33,237 nt of DNA, from assembly GCA_009840595.1 (NCBI GenBank), contig VXNK01000012.1, positions 1 to 33,237 on the forward strand. Direction: 5' to 3'. This DNA is from Rhodospirillaceae bacterium. Its GTDB lineage: Bacteria; Pseudomonadota; Alphaproteobacteria; Bin65. The notes beneath the pieces were generated by a model. It did no database searches, was not told where the DNA came from, and worked only from the letters and a program-made list of their open reading frames with translations. Both the position numbers and the translations under genes were made by a program. Shown in pieces: positions 16,742 to 24,902 of the stretch. Positions within the stretch are counted from its first letter, which is position 1. Every line of letters starts with the position of its first letter.

Positions 16742-17643
16742 CCGTCGGGACCGAAAAGAACGGTCGCGGCGGCGCGCCGGTCACCAACAGGTCCACCCGG
16801 CATCTTTTCGCCGCCGTGCGGGCGATCGCGCAGCACCGGAAACCGGTCGGCCTGGCCGATCTGGTCGCCGAACTGGACTTGCCGGCAAGCACCGTGCATC
16901 GGGCGCTGATGACGCTGGAAGCGTGCGGCATGGTAAAGCGCGGCGATCGCGGCGCCCGGTTCGTCGCCGGCGACATGGTCCATCATCTGATTCGCGCCCT
17001 GGTTGCACAATTTCCGGTCCGCAGGGCCGCGGCCGGCTTCCTGCGGGACCTGTCCGGCTCCAGGAACGTTACCGTTTCGCTCAATCATCGCCTGGGCTGG
17101 CGCAGTCTCCGGCTGCTTTCGTTCGAGGGAACCCAGGAAGCCTATCAGCTGCGGCGGGTCGGCGAGGCCCGGCCCCTCCACGACGGAATCGGCCCTGCGA
17201 CCATCCTCGCAGCGCTGCCGGACGACGAGGCAGCCGCCTATCTCGACCGGTGCCGCCGAAGCGGCAACTTCGGCGGTGCGCCGATCGACCCGAGACGCAT
17301 GGCGCGGCAACGGCGCGAACTCGCCGGCGCCGGTTATATCTCGCAGCGGCCGAGCGACTATTCGCTCCTCCACTGGGCAGCGGTTCCGTTGACGGCATTC
17401 GGCGGAGCCGCGATCGCATCGGTCAGCATCGGCTTCGATGTCGAAAGGGGCATGGAAGGAAAGCTGGAAAGCGAAATCGCCTACTGCGTCGCGCGCATCG
17501 CTGCGCTCCAGGAGCAACTCGACCGCGACCCGGAGGCGACCCGCACACCGTTCGGCACATTGGCGCCGGACGAATTCCACCTGCCGCACCACCGGGTCGT
17601 CCGGTTCGACAACCCGGTCGCGTCGACGCCGGCACACACCTGA
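16738..17643 (+). CDS. IclR family transcriptional regulator (second of a tandem pair)
   Basis: A 301-residue IclR-type protein, diverged from its upstream neighbour. Helix-turn-helix: STRHLFAAVRAIAQHRKPVG, then LADLVAELDLPASTVHRALM with TLEACGMVKRGDRG. The effector domain is recognisable (VRRAAAGFLRDLSGSRNVTV, RRVGEARPLHDGIGPATILA, AGAGYISQRPSDYSLL-like region, VPLTAFGGAAIASVSIGF), but lacks the ATGETA-type segment and has a long His- and Arg-containing C-terminal tail after residue 265. ATG 16738 overlaps the first gene's stop, so the two are made together; a paired or heteromeric action is possible but not shown. It converges on the flavin monooxygenase gene 57 bp away. Confidence 0.88.
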   Translation: MTVGTEKNGRGGAPVTNRSTRHLFAAVRAIAQHRKPVGLADLVAELDLPASTVHRALMTLEACGMVKRGDRGARFVAGDMVHHLIRALVAQFPVRRAAAGFLRDLSGSRNVTVSLNHRLGWRSLRLLSFEGTQEAYQLRRVGEARPLHDGIGPATILAALPDDEAAAYLDRCRRSGNFGGAPIDPRRMARQRRELAGAGYISQRPSDYSLLHWAAVPLTAFGGAAIASVSIGFDVERGMEGKLESEIAYCVARIAALQEQLDRDPEATRTPFGTLAPDEFHLPHHRVVRFDNPVASTPAHT

Positions 17644-17700
17644 GCGGATGCGATTCGGTCCGCCGTATTCGCCGCAGGCGGACACTTCCCGCGAGAAACG

Positions 17701-18924
17701 TCAGACAGCCTCTGCAATGTCCGGCGGAGCATAGGTCTTGAGACGCGGCAGGACGCGTTCGCCGAACAGCCGAATGCTCGTCATTGCGTCCTCGTGACTG
17801 AGGTCGCCGCCATGCCCCATCATGAGGACGGTGCCGATTCCGCCGATCCGGTCGCTGAACTCGGTTATCTGATGGTGGACATCGTCCGCATCTCCGGCAA
17901 AGACGATGTTGGCGTCGATCAGGTCGTCCATCGGAATTTCGCCGGTCCAGTCGCGGCCGGAACCGACCTTGAGGATCGTGCCGTCGCGCTTCGTGACCGG
18001 AAAATGGTCGCCGGCGCGCCCGCGCGTCTGGTTCCGCTTCATCCACATGACGTTGCCTGCCGGCGGCATGTAGCCGGGCGGATTCATGAAACAGTCGGAG
18101 ACGATCGACGTCGTCCGGAGGTACCCCATGATCCGGTCGGCGCGGCTCCGGCCTTCCTCCCGGGTCTCGCCGACGGCGACAATCCCCATGTAGGCGAATT
18201 TCTCCGGCCCGGGTTCCGGCCGACCCGCAGCACGCGCGCCCTCGCAGTAGGCGTCCTTCAGCTTCCGGGCGTTCAGGCCGCTCAGGAACATCGCCAGGGT
18301 ATGGCCGCGCTGACCGACCTCCCTGGCACTGGCGATGCTCCCGGCCGGTATCCAGACCGGCGGGCGCGGCTGCTGGTACGGCCGGGGCCAGATATTGACC
18401 TGCCGGAAGTGGTGGAACTCGCTCTCCCAGTTGAACGGCCCGTCCTGGACGGTCAGCGCCTTCAGCACCAGGTCGTGGGTATCCCAGAACCGGTCCATGA
18501 AGCGTGCGGGGTTCGAATTCGCCGGCGAAATCTCGTAGGGCGCCGCTTTGGAAAACCCGATATCGAGCCTGCCGCGCGTGACGCAATCGATATAGGCGAT
18601 CTCTTCCGCCAGCCGGACCGGATCGGGACGATTTGCGATCGGAAAGCCAAGGCCGAGCAGCCGGACATTCGTTGTCCGCCGCGCCAGCATCGCGAGCGTG
18701 ATCGTATTCGACGGCGACAGGCAGGTCGCCGACGAATGATGCTCGTTGATCATGATGTTGATGCCGACCCGGTCGCACAGCTCCCATTCGTCGAGGCGGG
18801 CGTTGATCAGGTCGGCCGCGACGTGTGGATCGCAGTGCCGGTTCGGCAAGGTCACGCGCAAACTCTCGATGTCGCTTTCCCAAGCGCCGGGATAAGGCTG
18901 TTCCGAAAAATAGTAGGCTTCCAT
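17701..18924 (-). CDS. LLM-class flavin-dependent monooxygenase (bacterial luciferase family)
   Basis: A 407-residue TIM-barrel enzyme of the luciferase-like family, which uses reduced FMN and oxygen to hydroxylate or insert oxygen beside a carbonyl. Visible signatures are the INIMINEHHSSATCLSPSN segment, the MLARRTTNVRLLGLGFPIAN strand, PVRLAEEIAYIDCVTRGRLD followed by IGFSKA, and RPPVWIPAGSIASAREVGQR. An NAD(P)H:FMN reductase partner is not in the window. ATG 18924 has GGGAGCGAG upstream. It follows the alpha/beta-hydrolase-fold gene by 20 bp, in the same operon. The pairing recalls type II Baeyer-Villiger or hydroxylation steps followed by ring opening, which is inference; the substrate is unknown. 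Confidence 0.88.
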   Translation of the reverse strand: MEAYYFSEQPYPGAWESDIESLRVTLPNRHCDPHVAADLINARLDEWELCDRVGINIMINEHHSSATCLSPSNTITLAMLARRTTNVRLLGLGFPIANRPDPVRLAEEIAYIDCVTRGRLDIGFSKAAPYEISPANSNPARFMDRFWDTHDLVLKALTVQDGPFNWESEFHHFRQVNIWPRPYQQPRPPVWIPAGSIASAREVGQRGHTLAMFLSGLNARKLKDAYCEGARAAGRPEPGPEKFAYMGIVAVGETREEGRSRADRIMGYLRTTSIVSDCFMNPPGYMPPAGNVMWMKRNQTRGRAGDHFPVTKRDGTILKVGSGRDWTGEIPMDDLIDANIVFAGDADDVHHQITEFSDRIGGIGTVLMMGHGGDLSHEDAMTSIRLFGERVLPRLKTYAPPDIAEAV

Positions 18925-18944
18925 CGGCTCGCTCCCGGCGGGGA

Positions 18945-19778
18945 TTATTCCGCTGCCCGTTCGCGGCCTGCAATGCCCTCCAGGAACCGGTCGATCAGGT
19001 CGAGGGTGAGCGCGGGCTGCTCGACATGCGGATGGTGGGCCGCGTCCGGCACGGTGACGAACGTCGCTCCGGGTATCGTCCCGGCGTAGGCTTCGCCGTA
19101 GGCGGGGCTGGTCACTCCGTCGCGTTCGCCCCAGATCGCGAGCGCCGGAATGTCCACCTGGCCGAGCCAGTGATTGAGGCTGGGATTGTGCATGTACGGC
19201 TTCCAGCCGAGATGGGCGGCCGTTTCGCGCGACCGGGCCAGGCCCCACATTTCCCAATCGCTCATTCTGTCGTACCGGTTCGGCTTGTTGGCCGGATCGG
19301 CATATTCGAGCGCCTCGTAAGCCGCGAACGGCGTGGCGTGGAGATCCGCAATGTCGCGCTCGTCCCGGCCCGAAACCTTCAGCCCGACGGCCCCGATCAG
19401 GACGAGAGCGCCGAGCCGGTCGGTCGACATGGCGGCGACCTCCGCTGCGATCCAGCCGCCGAAGCCGGTGCCGATAACGGTGACGCCGTCGAGGCCCCTC
19501 TCCTTCAGGAAGGCCTGGTAGAAGATTGCGAGATCCCTGACGTCGTGAAACCGGCGCACGGTTTCCGAGTGGCCGAAGCCCGGGTGCCACGGCGCAAACA
19601 GGCGATAGCGTTCGGCAAGCCCTGCAAAGAATGGCGACGACGGGTGAATTCCGTCGATATCGTGCAACAGCAGGCAGGGCCGCCCCCTGCCGGCTTCCAC
19701 GAGATCGATCGCGACGCCGGCGACGATGGCGCGCGTCTCAGGCCGATCTGCAGGTTGGGCAAGGTCGATAGACGACAT
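18945..19778 (-). CDS. Alpha/beta-hydrolase-fold protein with Gly at the nucleophile position
   Basis: A 277-residue alpha/beta-hydrolase-fold protein resembling meta-cleavage product and lactone hydrolases. Strand and loop order is normal: PCLLLHDIDG (oxyanion region), YRLFAPWHPGFGHSE, the nucleophile elbow VTVIGTGFGGWIAAEVA, the acid Asp220 in WGERDGVT and the base His248 in DAAHHPHVEQP. The elbow reads G-T-G105-F-G: codon GGC on the minus strand at 19466-19464 gives Gly where Ser is expected. Acid and base remain, so this may be a lyase, a cofactor-free oxygenase-like protein or an otherwise altered enzyme, not a degraded gene, since the frame is intact. The ATG at 19778 has GAAGGAG upstream. 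It leads the operon with the flavin monooxygenase, and its promoter region holds the third copy of the shared element. Confidence 0.85.
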   Translation of the reverse strand: MSSIDLAQPADRPETRAIVAGVAIDLVEAGRGRPCLLLHDIDGIHPSSPFFAGLAERYRLFAPWHPGFGHSETVRRFHDVRDLAIFYQAFLKERGLDGVTVIGTGFGGWIAAEVAAMSTDRLGALVLIGAVGLKVSGRDERDIADLHATPFAAYEALEYADPANKPNRYDRMSDWEMWGLARSRETAAHLGWKPYMHNPSLNHWLGQVDIPALAIWGERDGVTSPAYGEAYAGTIPGATFVTVPDAAHHPHVEQPALTLDLIDRFLEGIAGRERAAE

Positions 19779-19795
19779 TATTGCTTCTCCTTCAA

Positions 19796-19831
19796 TGACT
19801 ATATGATTGCAATATTCCCGAATAATAGTCA
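19796..19831 (-). promoter_or_regulatory. Putative operator of the hydrolase-monooxygenase operon
   Basis: TGACTAT (19796-19802) and ATAGTCA (19825-19831) form a perfect 7-bp inverted repeat around a 22-base spacer. Inside, on the minus strand, lies GGAATATTGCAATCATATA (19818-19800), which agrees with the element at 7683-7701 at 13 of 19 positions. A minus-strand TATAGT (19803-19798) could be the -10 box, with no good -35, as for an activated promoter. It sits about 20-50 bases before the hydrolase start. Confidence 0.45.
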
Positions 19832-19871
19832 ATTGATGGAGCTTACAAAGTGCGGCGGTCGCGCCTTTCCG

Positions 19872-19889
19872 GACAGCCTGGCGGCTGTC
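19872..19889 (-). terminator. Possible terminator hairpin downstream of dnaE2
   Basis: GACAGCC (19872-19878) and GGCTGTC (19883-19889) form a perfect 7-bp stem with a 4-base loop, about 85 bases beyond the dnaE2 stop. No T-tract follows on the minus strand, so intrinsic termination is uncertain. Confidence 0.35.
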
Positions 19890-19974
19890 TCAGGGCGTAT
19901 TCCGGTTCTTTCTCAGGCCGTGCGCGCGTTTATGCCTGTTACGTCAAAGCCGGCGATCCGATCCGGCGGCCGCT

Positions 19975-22900
19975 TCACCGGAAGTCTCGCGACTTCGGAA
20001 TCGTGCGCAGGTTGCGCGGGTGGCGCGAAGGGAAGGCGACAGGACCGGGAGCGGGCGGCGGTGCACCGGCCCCGTCTTCCGGCGTGAGCAGGTCGAGCCA
20101 GCCGGTCAGGTCCTCCAGCCGGTCGGCGACGAGATGGACGATCTCGCCGGCGCGCTGGACGCGGCCCCGGACCAGGGCGAGGCGCGCGCCCAGAACCGCC
20201 TTGCGGAAGCGCTCCAGCACGCGCGGCCAGACCACGATGTTCACGACGCCGGTTTCGTCCTCCAGCGTCATGAAGATGACGCCGCTCGCGCTGCCGGGGC
20301 GCTGGCGGACCAGCACGAGCCCGGCGGCGGCGGCGCGCTGCCCGTCGCGCGCGGCTGCGACTGCCCCGGCCGTAAGCACCCCCCGCTGCGCCAGGCGCGC
20401 GCGCAGGAAGGCGAGCGGATGGGCCCGGAGCGAGAGCCTGAGCGTGCGGTAGTCCTCGACGACCTGTTCGCCCGGCGCCATGGCAGGCAGCGGGACCGGC
20501 GGCTCCGCACCCTCGGCCGGCCCGGCCGCCGCCTCAAACAGCGGCAGCGGCGCCGCATTCGCGAGCGCGCTCGCCTGCCAGAGCGCCCCGCGCCGGTCGA
20601 GTCCCATGGAGCCGAAGGCGTCGGCGGCGGCCAGCGTCTCGATGGCGGCGGCCCCGATCCCGCTCTCGCGCTGCATGGCGGCAATATCCGGCCAGGGCCG
20701 CGCGCCGCGCGCCGCGATGATGCGGTCGGCGTCTTCCTTGCGCAGGTCGGCGATCTGGCGGAGACCGAGCCTGAGCGCATGGCGGCCGCCCGCCCGGCCG
20801 GCTTTCCGGTCGGCATTGAGGCGCTCCAGGCTGTTGTCCCAGCCGCTCGCATGGACATCGGCCGGGCGCACGTCCACCCCGTGCTCGCGGGCGTCGCGCA
20901 CGATCTGGGCAGGGGCGTAGAAGCCCATCGGCTGCGCGTTGAGCAGCGCGCAGGCGAACACTTCGGGATGGCGGCATTTGAGCCAGGAGGAGACCCAGGC
21001 GAGCAGCGCGAAGCTCGCGGCATGGGATTCCGGGAAGCCGTAATCGCCGAAGCCTTCGATCTGGCGGAAGCAGCGCGCCGCCAGCTCCGGGTCGTAGCCG
21101 CGCGCGGTCATCCGGCCCACCATCCGGTCCCGCAGCAGGCCGAGCGTGCCGCGCTTGCGGAAGGTCGCCATGGCGTGGCGCAGCGCATCGGCCTCGTCCG
21201 GCGTGAACCGGGCCGCCTCCATGGCGACGCGCATCGCCTGTTCCTGGAAAAGCGGCACGCCGAGCGTCTTCTCCAACACCTTGCGCAGCTCGTCCGGCGG
21301 CCCGTGCTCCGGCGCGGGGGCCGGATAGACCACCGCCTCCAGCCCGTCGCGCCGGCGCAGATAGGGATGCACCATGTCGCCCTGGATCGGGCCCGGCCGC
21401 ACGATCGCCACCTCGATCACCAGATCGTAGAAACTGCGCGGCCTGAGCCGCGGCAGCATATTCATCTGCGCCCGGCTTTCGATCTGGAAGACCCCGATCG
21501 TGTCGGCCCGGCAGATCATGTCGTAGACCTGCCCGTCCTCCGCCGGCACGGTGGCGAGCGTGAGCGCCAGGCCCTTGTGCGCCGCCAGCAGCTCGAAGGC
21601 CTTGCGGATACAGGTCAGCATGCCGAGCCCGAGCACATCGACCTTCATCAGGCCGAGCGCCTCCAGGTCGTCCTTGTCCCACTCGATGAAGGTGCGGTCC
21701 TTCATCGCTGCATTGCCGACGGGCACGGTCTCGTCGAGCCGGCCGCGGGTCAGCACGAAGCCGCCGACATGCTGCGAGAGATGGCGGGGGAAGCCCTGCA
21801 GCTCGGTCGCGAGCGCGACGGTCCGGCGGAGCAGCGGGTCGGTGGGATCGAGCTCGGCCTCGCGGAGCCGCTTTTCGGGCACGCCCTCGCGGTGCATGTC
21901 CCGCACGGCGGCGGCAAGCGCGGCGGCGACATCCTCCGACAGCCCCATCGCCTTGCCGACATCGCGCACGGCGCTGCGGGCGCGATAGGAGATGACGGTG
22001 GCGGCGATTCCGGCGCGTTCGCGTCCGTAGCGCCCGTAGATGTACTGGATCACCTCCTCGCGCCGCTCATGCTCGAAATCGACGTCGATATCGGGCGGTT
22101 CGCGGCGCTCGCGGGAGACGAAGCGCTCGAACAGCAGGTCGATCCGGACCGGATCGACGGCGGTGATGCCGAGGCAGTAGCAGACCGCCGAATTCGCCGC
22201 CGAGCCCCGCCCCTGGCAGAGGATGCCCTTGCTGCCGGCGAAGCGCACGATATCGTGGACGGTGAGGAAATAGGGCGCGTAGTCCAGCTCGCCGATCAGC
22301 CCGAGTTCGTGCCGGAGCGCGGCGGCGACTCTCTCCGGGACGCCGTCCGGATAGCGCCATCGGGCGCCCTGCCAGGCGAGCGCCTCCAGATGTCGCTGCG
22401 GCGTGCGGCCGGCCGGCACGGGCTCGTCGGGATACTCATAGGCAATCTCGTCGAGGCTGAAGCTGCACAGGCCGGCGACTTCGAGGCTCCGCGCGACCGC
22501 CGCCTCATGACCGCGGAAGAGCCGCGCAATCTCGGCGCCGTCCTTGAGGTGGCGCTCGGCATTGGCGGCGAGGCGCAGGCCCGCTTCGGCCACGGTGACA
22601 TGTTCGCGGATGGCGGTCAGCACGTCCTGGAGGGGCCGGCGCCCCGGGCGGTGGTAATGGACGTCGTTGGTGGCCAGCAGCGGCGCGCCGGAACGCTCGG
22701 CGAGCGCCGCCAGATAGCCCAGGCGAGCGCGGTCGCCGCCCCGGTAGAGCATGTGCGCGGCGAGGTAGAGCGGGCCGTCATGCGCCCGGCGGAGCCCGGC
22801 GAGTTCCGCCTCGAAATTCCCGCCGCTCGCTTCCTCCGAGGGCTCCGGCGGCAGTGCGATCAGCACCTGCCCCTCGGCATGGGCGAGCAGATCCTCCCGG

Positions 22901-23265
22901 TGCAGCACGCATTCGCCCTTGCCCGCACGGCGCTGGCCGAGGGTGAGCAGGCGGCAGAGGCGGCCCCAGGCGGCCCGGTCGCGGGGATAGCAGAGCAGCG
23001 AGAGGCCCCCGCCCCCGCGGCGGTCGAGATCGAGGTCGAGGTCGAGTCGCGCCCCCGTCAGCAGGCGGATGCCGGCCCGCTTCGCCGCCACGTGCGCGCG
23101 CACCGCGCCGGCCAGCGTATTGCGGTCGGCGATGCCGATGGCCGCAAGCCCGAGCCGCGCGGCCTCCTCCACCAGTTCCTCCGCATGGGAGGCGCCGCGC
23201 AGGAAGCTGAAATTGCTGACCGCCTGCAACTCCGCATAAGGGACGGCGTCCGGGGCGCGGCTCAT
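19975..23265 (-). CDS. dnaE2: Error-prone DNA polymerase DnaE2 (ImuC)
   Basis: A 1096-residue C-family polymerase, the catalytic subunit of the ImuA-ImuB-DnaE2 mutasome for translesion synthesis after DNA damage. N-terminal PHP domain: AELQAVSNFSFLRGASHAEE, IGIADRNTLAGAVRAH. The polymerase core has KGILCQGRGSAANSAVCYCL and the metal-binding PPDIDVDFEHERREEVIQYI, giving the acidic residues around residue 390, then SQHVGGFVLTRGRLDETVPV and ESRAQMNMLPRLRPRSFYDL. The C-terminus ends in RHPRNLRTIPKSRDFR, a hallmark of DnaE2. The ATG at 23265 overlaps the imuB stop (ATGA on the minus strand), so translation is coupled. A longer upstream frame exists but overlaps imuB coding sequence and is not needed. 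Expression should follow the LexA box before imuA. Confidence 0.96.
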   Translation of the reverse strand: MSRAPDAVPYAELQAVSNFSFLRGASHAEELVEEAARLGLAAIGIADRNTLAGAVRAHVAAKRAGIRLLTGARLDLDLDLDRRGGGGLSLLCYPRDRAAWGRLCRLLTLGQRRAGKGECVLHREDLLAHAEGQVLIALPPEPSEEASGGNFEAELAGLRRAHDGPLYLAAHMLYRGGDRARLGYLAALAERSGAPLLATNDVHYHRPGRRPLQDVLTAIREHVTVAEAGLRLAANAERHLKDGAEIARLFRGHEAAVARSLEVAGLCSFSLDEIAYEYPDEPVPAGRTPQRHLEALAWQGARWRYPDGVPERVAAALRHELGLIGELDYAPYFLTVHDIVRFAGSKGILCQGRGSAANSAVCYCLGITAVDPVRIDLLFERFVSRERREPPDIDVDFEHERREEVIQYIYGRYGRERAGIAATVISYRARSAVRDVGKAMGLSEDVAAALAAAVRDMHREGVPEKRLREAELDPTDPLLRRTVALATELQGFPRHLSQHVGGFVLTRGRLDETVPVGNAAMKDRTFIEWDKDDLEALGLMKVDVLGLGMLTCIRKAFELLAAHKGLALTLATVPAEDGQVYDMICRADTIGVFQIESRAQMNMLPRLRPRSFYDLVIEVAIVRPGPIQGDMVHPYLRRRDGLEAVVYPAPAPEHGPPDELRKVLEKTLGVPLFQEQAMRVAMEAARFTPDEADALRHAMATFRKRGTLGLLRDRMVGRMTARGYDPELAARCFRQIEGFGDYGFPESHAASFALLAWVSSWLKCRHPEVFACALLNAQPMGFYAPAQIVRDAREHGVDVRPADVHASGWDNSLERLNADRKAGRAGGRHALRLGLRQIADLRKEDADRIIAARGARPWPDIAAMQRESGIGAAAIETLAAADAFGSMGLDRRGALWQASALANAAPLPLFEAAAGPAEGAEPPVPLPAMAPGEQVVEDYRTLRLSLRAHPLAFLRARLAQRGVLTAGAVAAARDGQRAAAAGLVLVRQRPGSASGVIFMTLEDETGVVNIVVWPRVLERFRKAVLGARLALVRGRVQRAGEIVHLVADRLEDLTGWLDLLTPEDGAGAPPPAPGPVAFPSRHPRNLRTIPKSRDFR

Positions 23266-24902
23266 CCGTAGAGTCCGTGGATGTACCAGCGCGGCGTTCC
23301 CCTGCCGCCCGCGTCCCGGCAGAGGCCGTCCCGGTAGAGCCCGGCGCGGAAGAGCCAGTAGCGCCGGCCTTCCGCATCCTCGACGCAATAATAGTCGCGC
23401 GGCGCGCCCTCCGGGACGCCGGTTTGCCATTGGGCCCACCACTCCGGCTCGATGCGCTCGGGCCCTTCGGCGCGGGCGATGCGGCGGCGCAGCCGGCGCC
23501 AGACGAACAATACCGGCGGTCCGTCCGGCACTTCCGCTACAGCCTCCACCGGCTCGGGCCGATCGAACAGGCGGAAAGGACGCTGCGGCAGGCCCGGCCG
23601 TGCGGGCCAGGGATTGCCTTCCGGGCCGGGCTCCGCCCGCCGCTCGGCGCGTTCCGGCAGGTGGCTCTCGACCGGTTCGAGACGGAAGACGGAACCCTCG
23701 CCGAGGCGGGCCTGCAGGCGGTCGATCAGCGGGCCGGGATCTCCGCCGCCGCGCCCGCCCTCCACCAGCCGGAATTGTGCGGGCGAAAGCGGCTCGGCGC
23801 GGACGGCGTGGAGCGCCATCGCGTCGATCCCGAAGCCGGGGTCCACGGTCTCGACCTTCCCGGCGAACAGGCGCGCGAGATGCGCGGCGTCGCGGGTGGC
23901 GCGCGCGGTCGAGACACGGCGGGCGGCGGCGGCGCCATCCACCCGGCAGAACAGCAGCATGAGTTCCCGCGCGCCGAGCCCGGCCCGCTCCAGCGCGGCG
24001 CAGAGGTCGTCGGCGAGCCGGGCCAGCGCCGCCTCCAGCCCTGCGAGGTCGACAAGCGGTTCCGCGAAGGCGAGGCGTGCAAGGCAGGCCGGCGGCGGCG
24101 GCAGGGATGCGACCGGGTCGGGGCGGCGCCCGAGCGCCCGGTCGAGGCGTTGCAGGACGGTCCCGCTTCCTTCCTGGCCCCCTGCCCGGCCCCGGAACCG
24201 CCGCGCGAGCGCCGCGCGCGGCAGGGCCGCCGCCGCGCCGATCGTGGTCAGGCCGAGGCGGCGCAGCAGGCGGGCGTCCCCGGGCGCGATCCGGAGCGCT
24301 TCGACCGGCAGCGGGGCGAGGGCGGCAAGGGTGGCGCCGGGCGCGGCGCGGCGGCGGCCGTCCCGGCCGAAGCGAGCGAGCGCCCAGGCGGCGGCGGGGG
24401 TGTCGGCAAGGCCGATCTGCGCCTCGATGCCCAGGTCCGCGAGACGCGCCTCCACCGCCGCCGCCATCGCCGCCTCGCCGCCGAAGAGATGGGCGCAGCC
24501 CGCAATGTCGAGCAGCAGGCCGTTTTCCGCCTCCCCTTCCGCTCCCCCTTCTGCCCCCAGGGGGCCGTCCCCGCTATCGACCGCGCAGCAGGGTGTGAAG
24601 CGGTTGCACCAGAGCGCCAGGCGTGCGAGGGCGCGTCGGTCCTCCGCCGGCCGGGCTTCGGCGGCGGCGAGGCGGGGCAGCAGGGCGCGGGCGTCGGCAA
24701 GCCGCATGCCGGGCGCGAGCCCTTCCGCCCTGGCCTGCCGGTTGACCGCAGTCAGCACCGTTCCGTGGCGGCCGGGCGCGGTGAGCGCAAACGGGACCGG
24801 TTCAGCCGGCGGCGCGCGCGAAGGCGGGACGGCGGACCTCCGGGCGCGGCGCAGCCGGTCGATCGGCCAGTAGGGCAGCCATACCGAAATCGCCCGTCTC
24901 AC
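23262..24902 (-). CDS. imuB: ImuB, inactive Y-family polymerase adaptor of the mutasome
   Basis: A 546-residue Y-family-like protein that recruits DnaE2 to the beta clamp. The N-terminus reads RRAISVWLPYWPIDRLRRAR, where active polymerases have paired Asp; ImuB proteins are known to lack the catalytic acids. AENGLLLDIAGCAHLFGGEA is the characteristic ImuB segment, followed by LRRLGLTTIGAAAALPRAAL and ALGRRPDPVASLPPP. A PQRPFRLFDRPEPVE stretch near residue 440 sits where clamp-binding peptides occur. The C-terminus ends WYIHGLYG. Start is the GTG at 24902, preceded by AAGGAGGAG, the strongest ribosome binding site here; extending upstream would add 23 Arg/Cys-rich residues. It overlaps imuA by 101 bp and dnaE2 by 4 bp. 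Confidence 0.93.
   Translation of the reverse strand: MRRAISVWLPYWPIDRLRRARRSAVPPSRAPPAEPVPFALTAPGRHGTVLTAVNRQARAEGLAPGMRLADARALLPRLAAAEARPAEDRRALARLALWCNRFTPCCAVDSGDGPLGAEGGAEGEAENGLLLDIAGCAHLFGGEAAMAAAVEARLADLGIEAQIGLADTPAAAWALARFGRDGRRRAAPGATLAALAPLPVEALRIAPGDARLLRRLGLTTIGAAAALPRAALARRFRGRAGGQEGSGTVLQRLDRALGRRPDPVASLPPPPACLARLAFAEPLVDLAGLEAALARLADDLCAALERAGLGARELMLLFCRVDGAAAARRVSTARATRDAAHLARLFAGKVETVDPGFGIDAMALHAVRAEPLSPAQFRLVEGGRGGGDPGPLIDRLQARLGEGSVFRLEPVESHLPERAERRAEPGPEGNPWPARPGLPQRPFRLFDRPEPVEAVAEVPDGPPVLFVWRRLRRRIARAEGPERIEPEWWAQWQTGVPEGAPRDYYCVEDAEGRRYWLFRAGLYRDGLCRDAGGRGTPRWYIHGLYG

Noticed and set aside
20020..23271. Plus-strand open frame of about 1083 codons opposite dnaE2
   Set aside because: It mirrors dnaE2 codon for codon, lacks a ribosome binding site and is rich in Arg, Gly, Ala and His; a GC-driven shadow.
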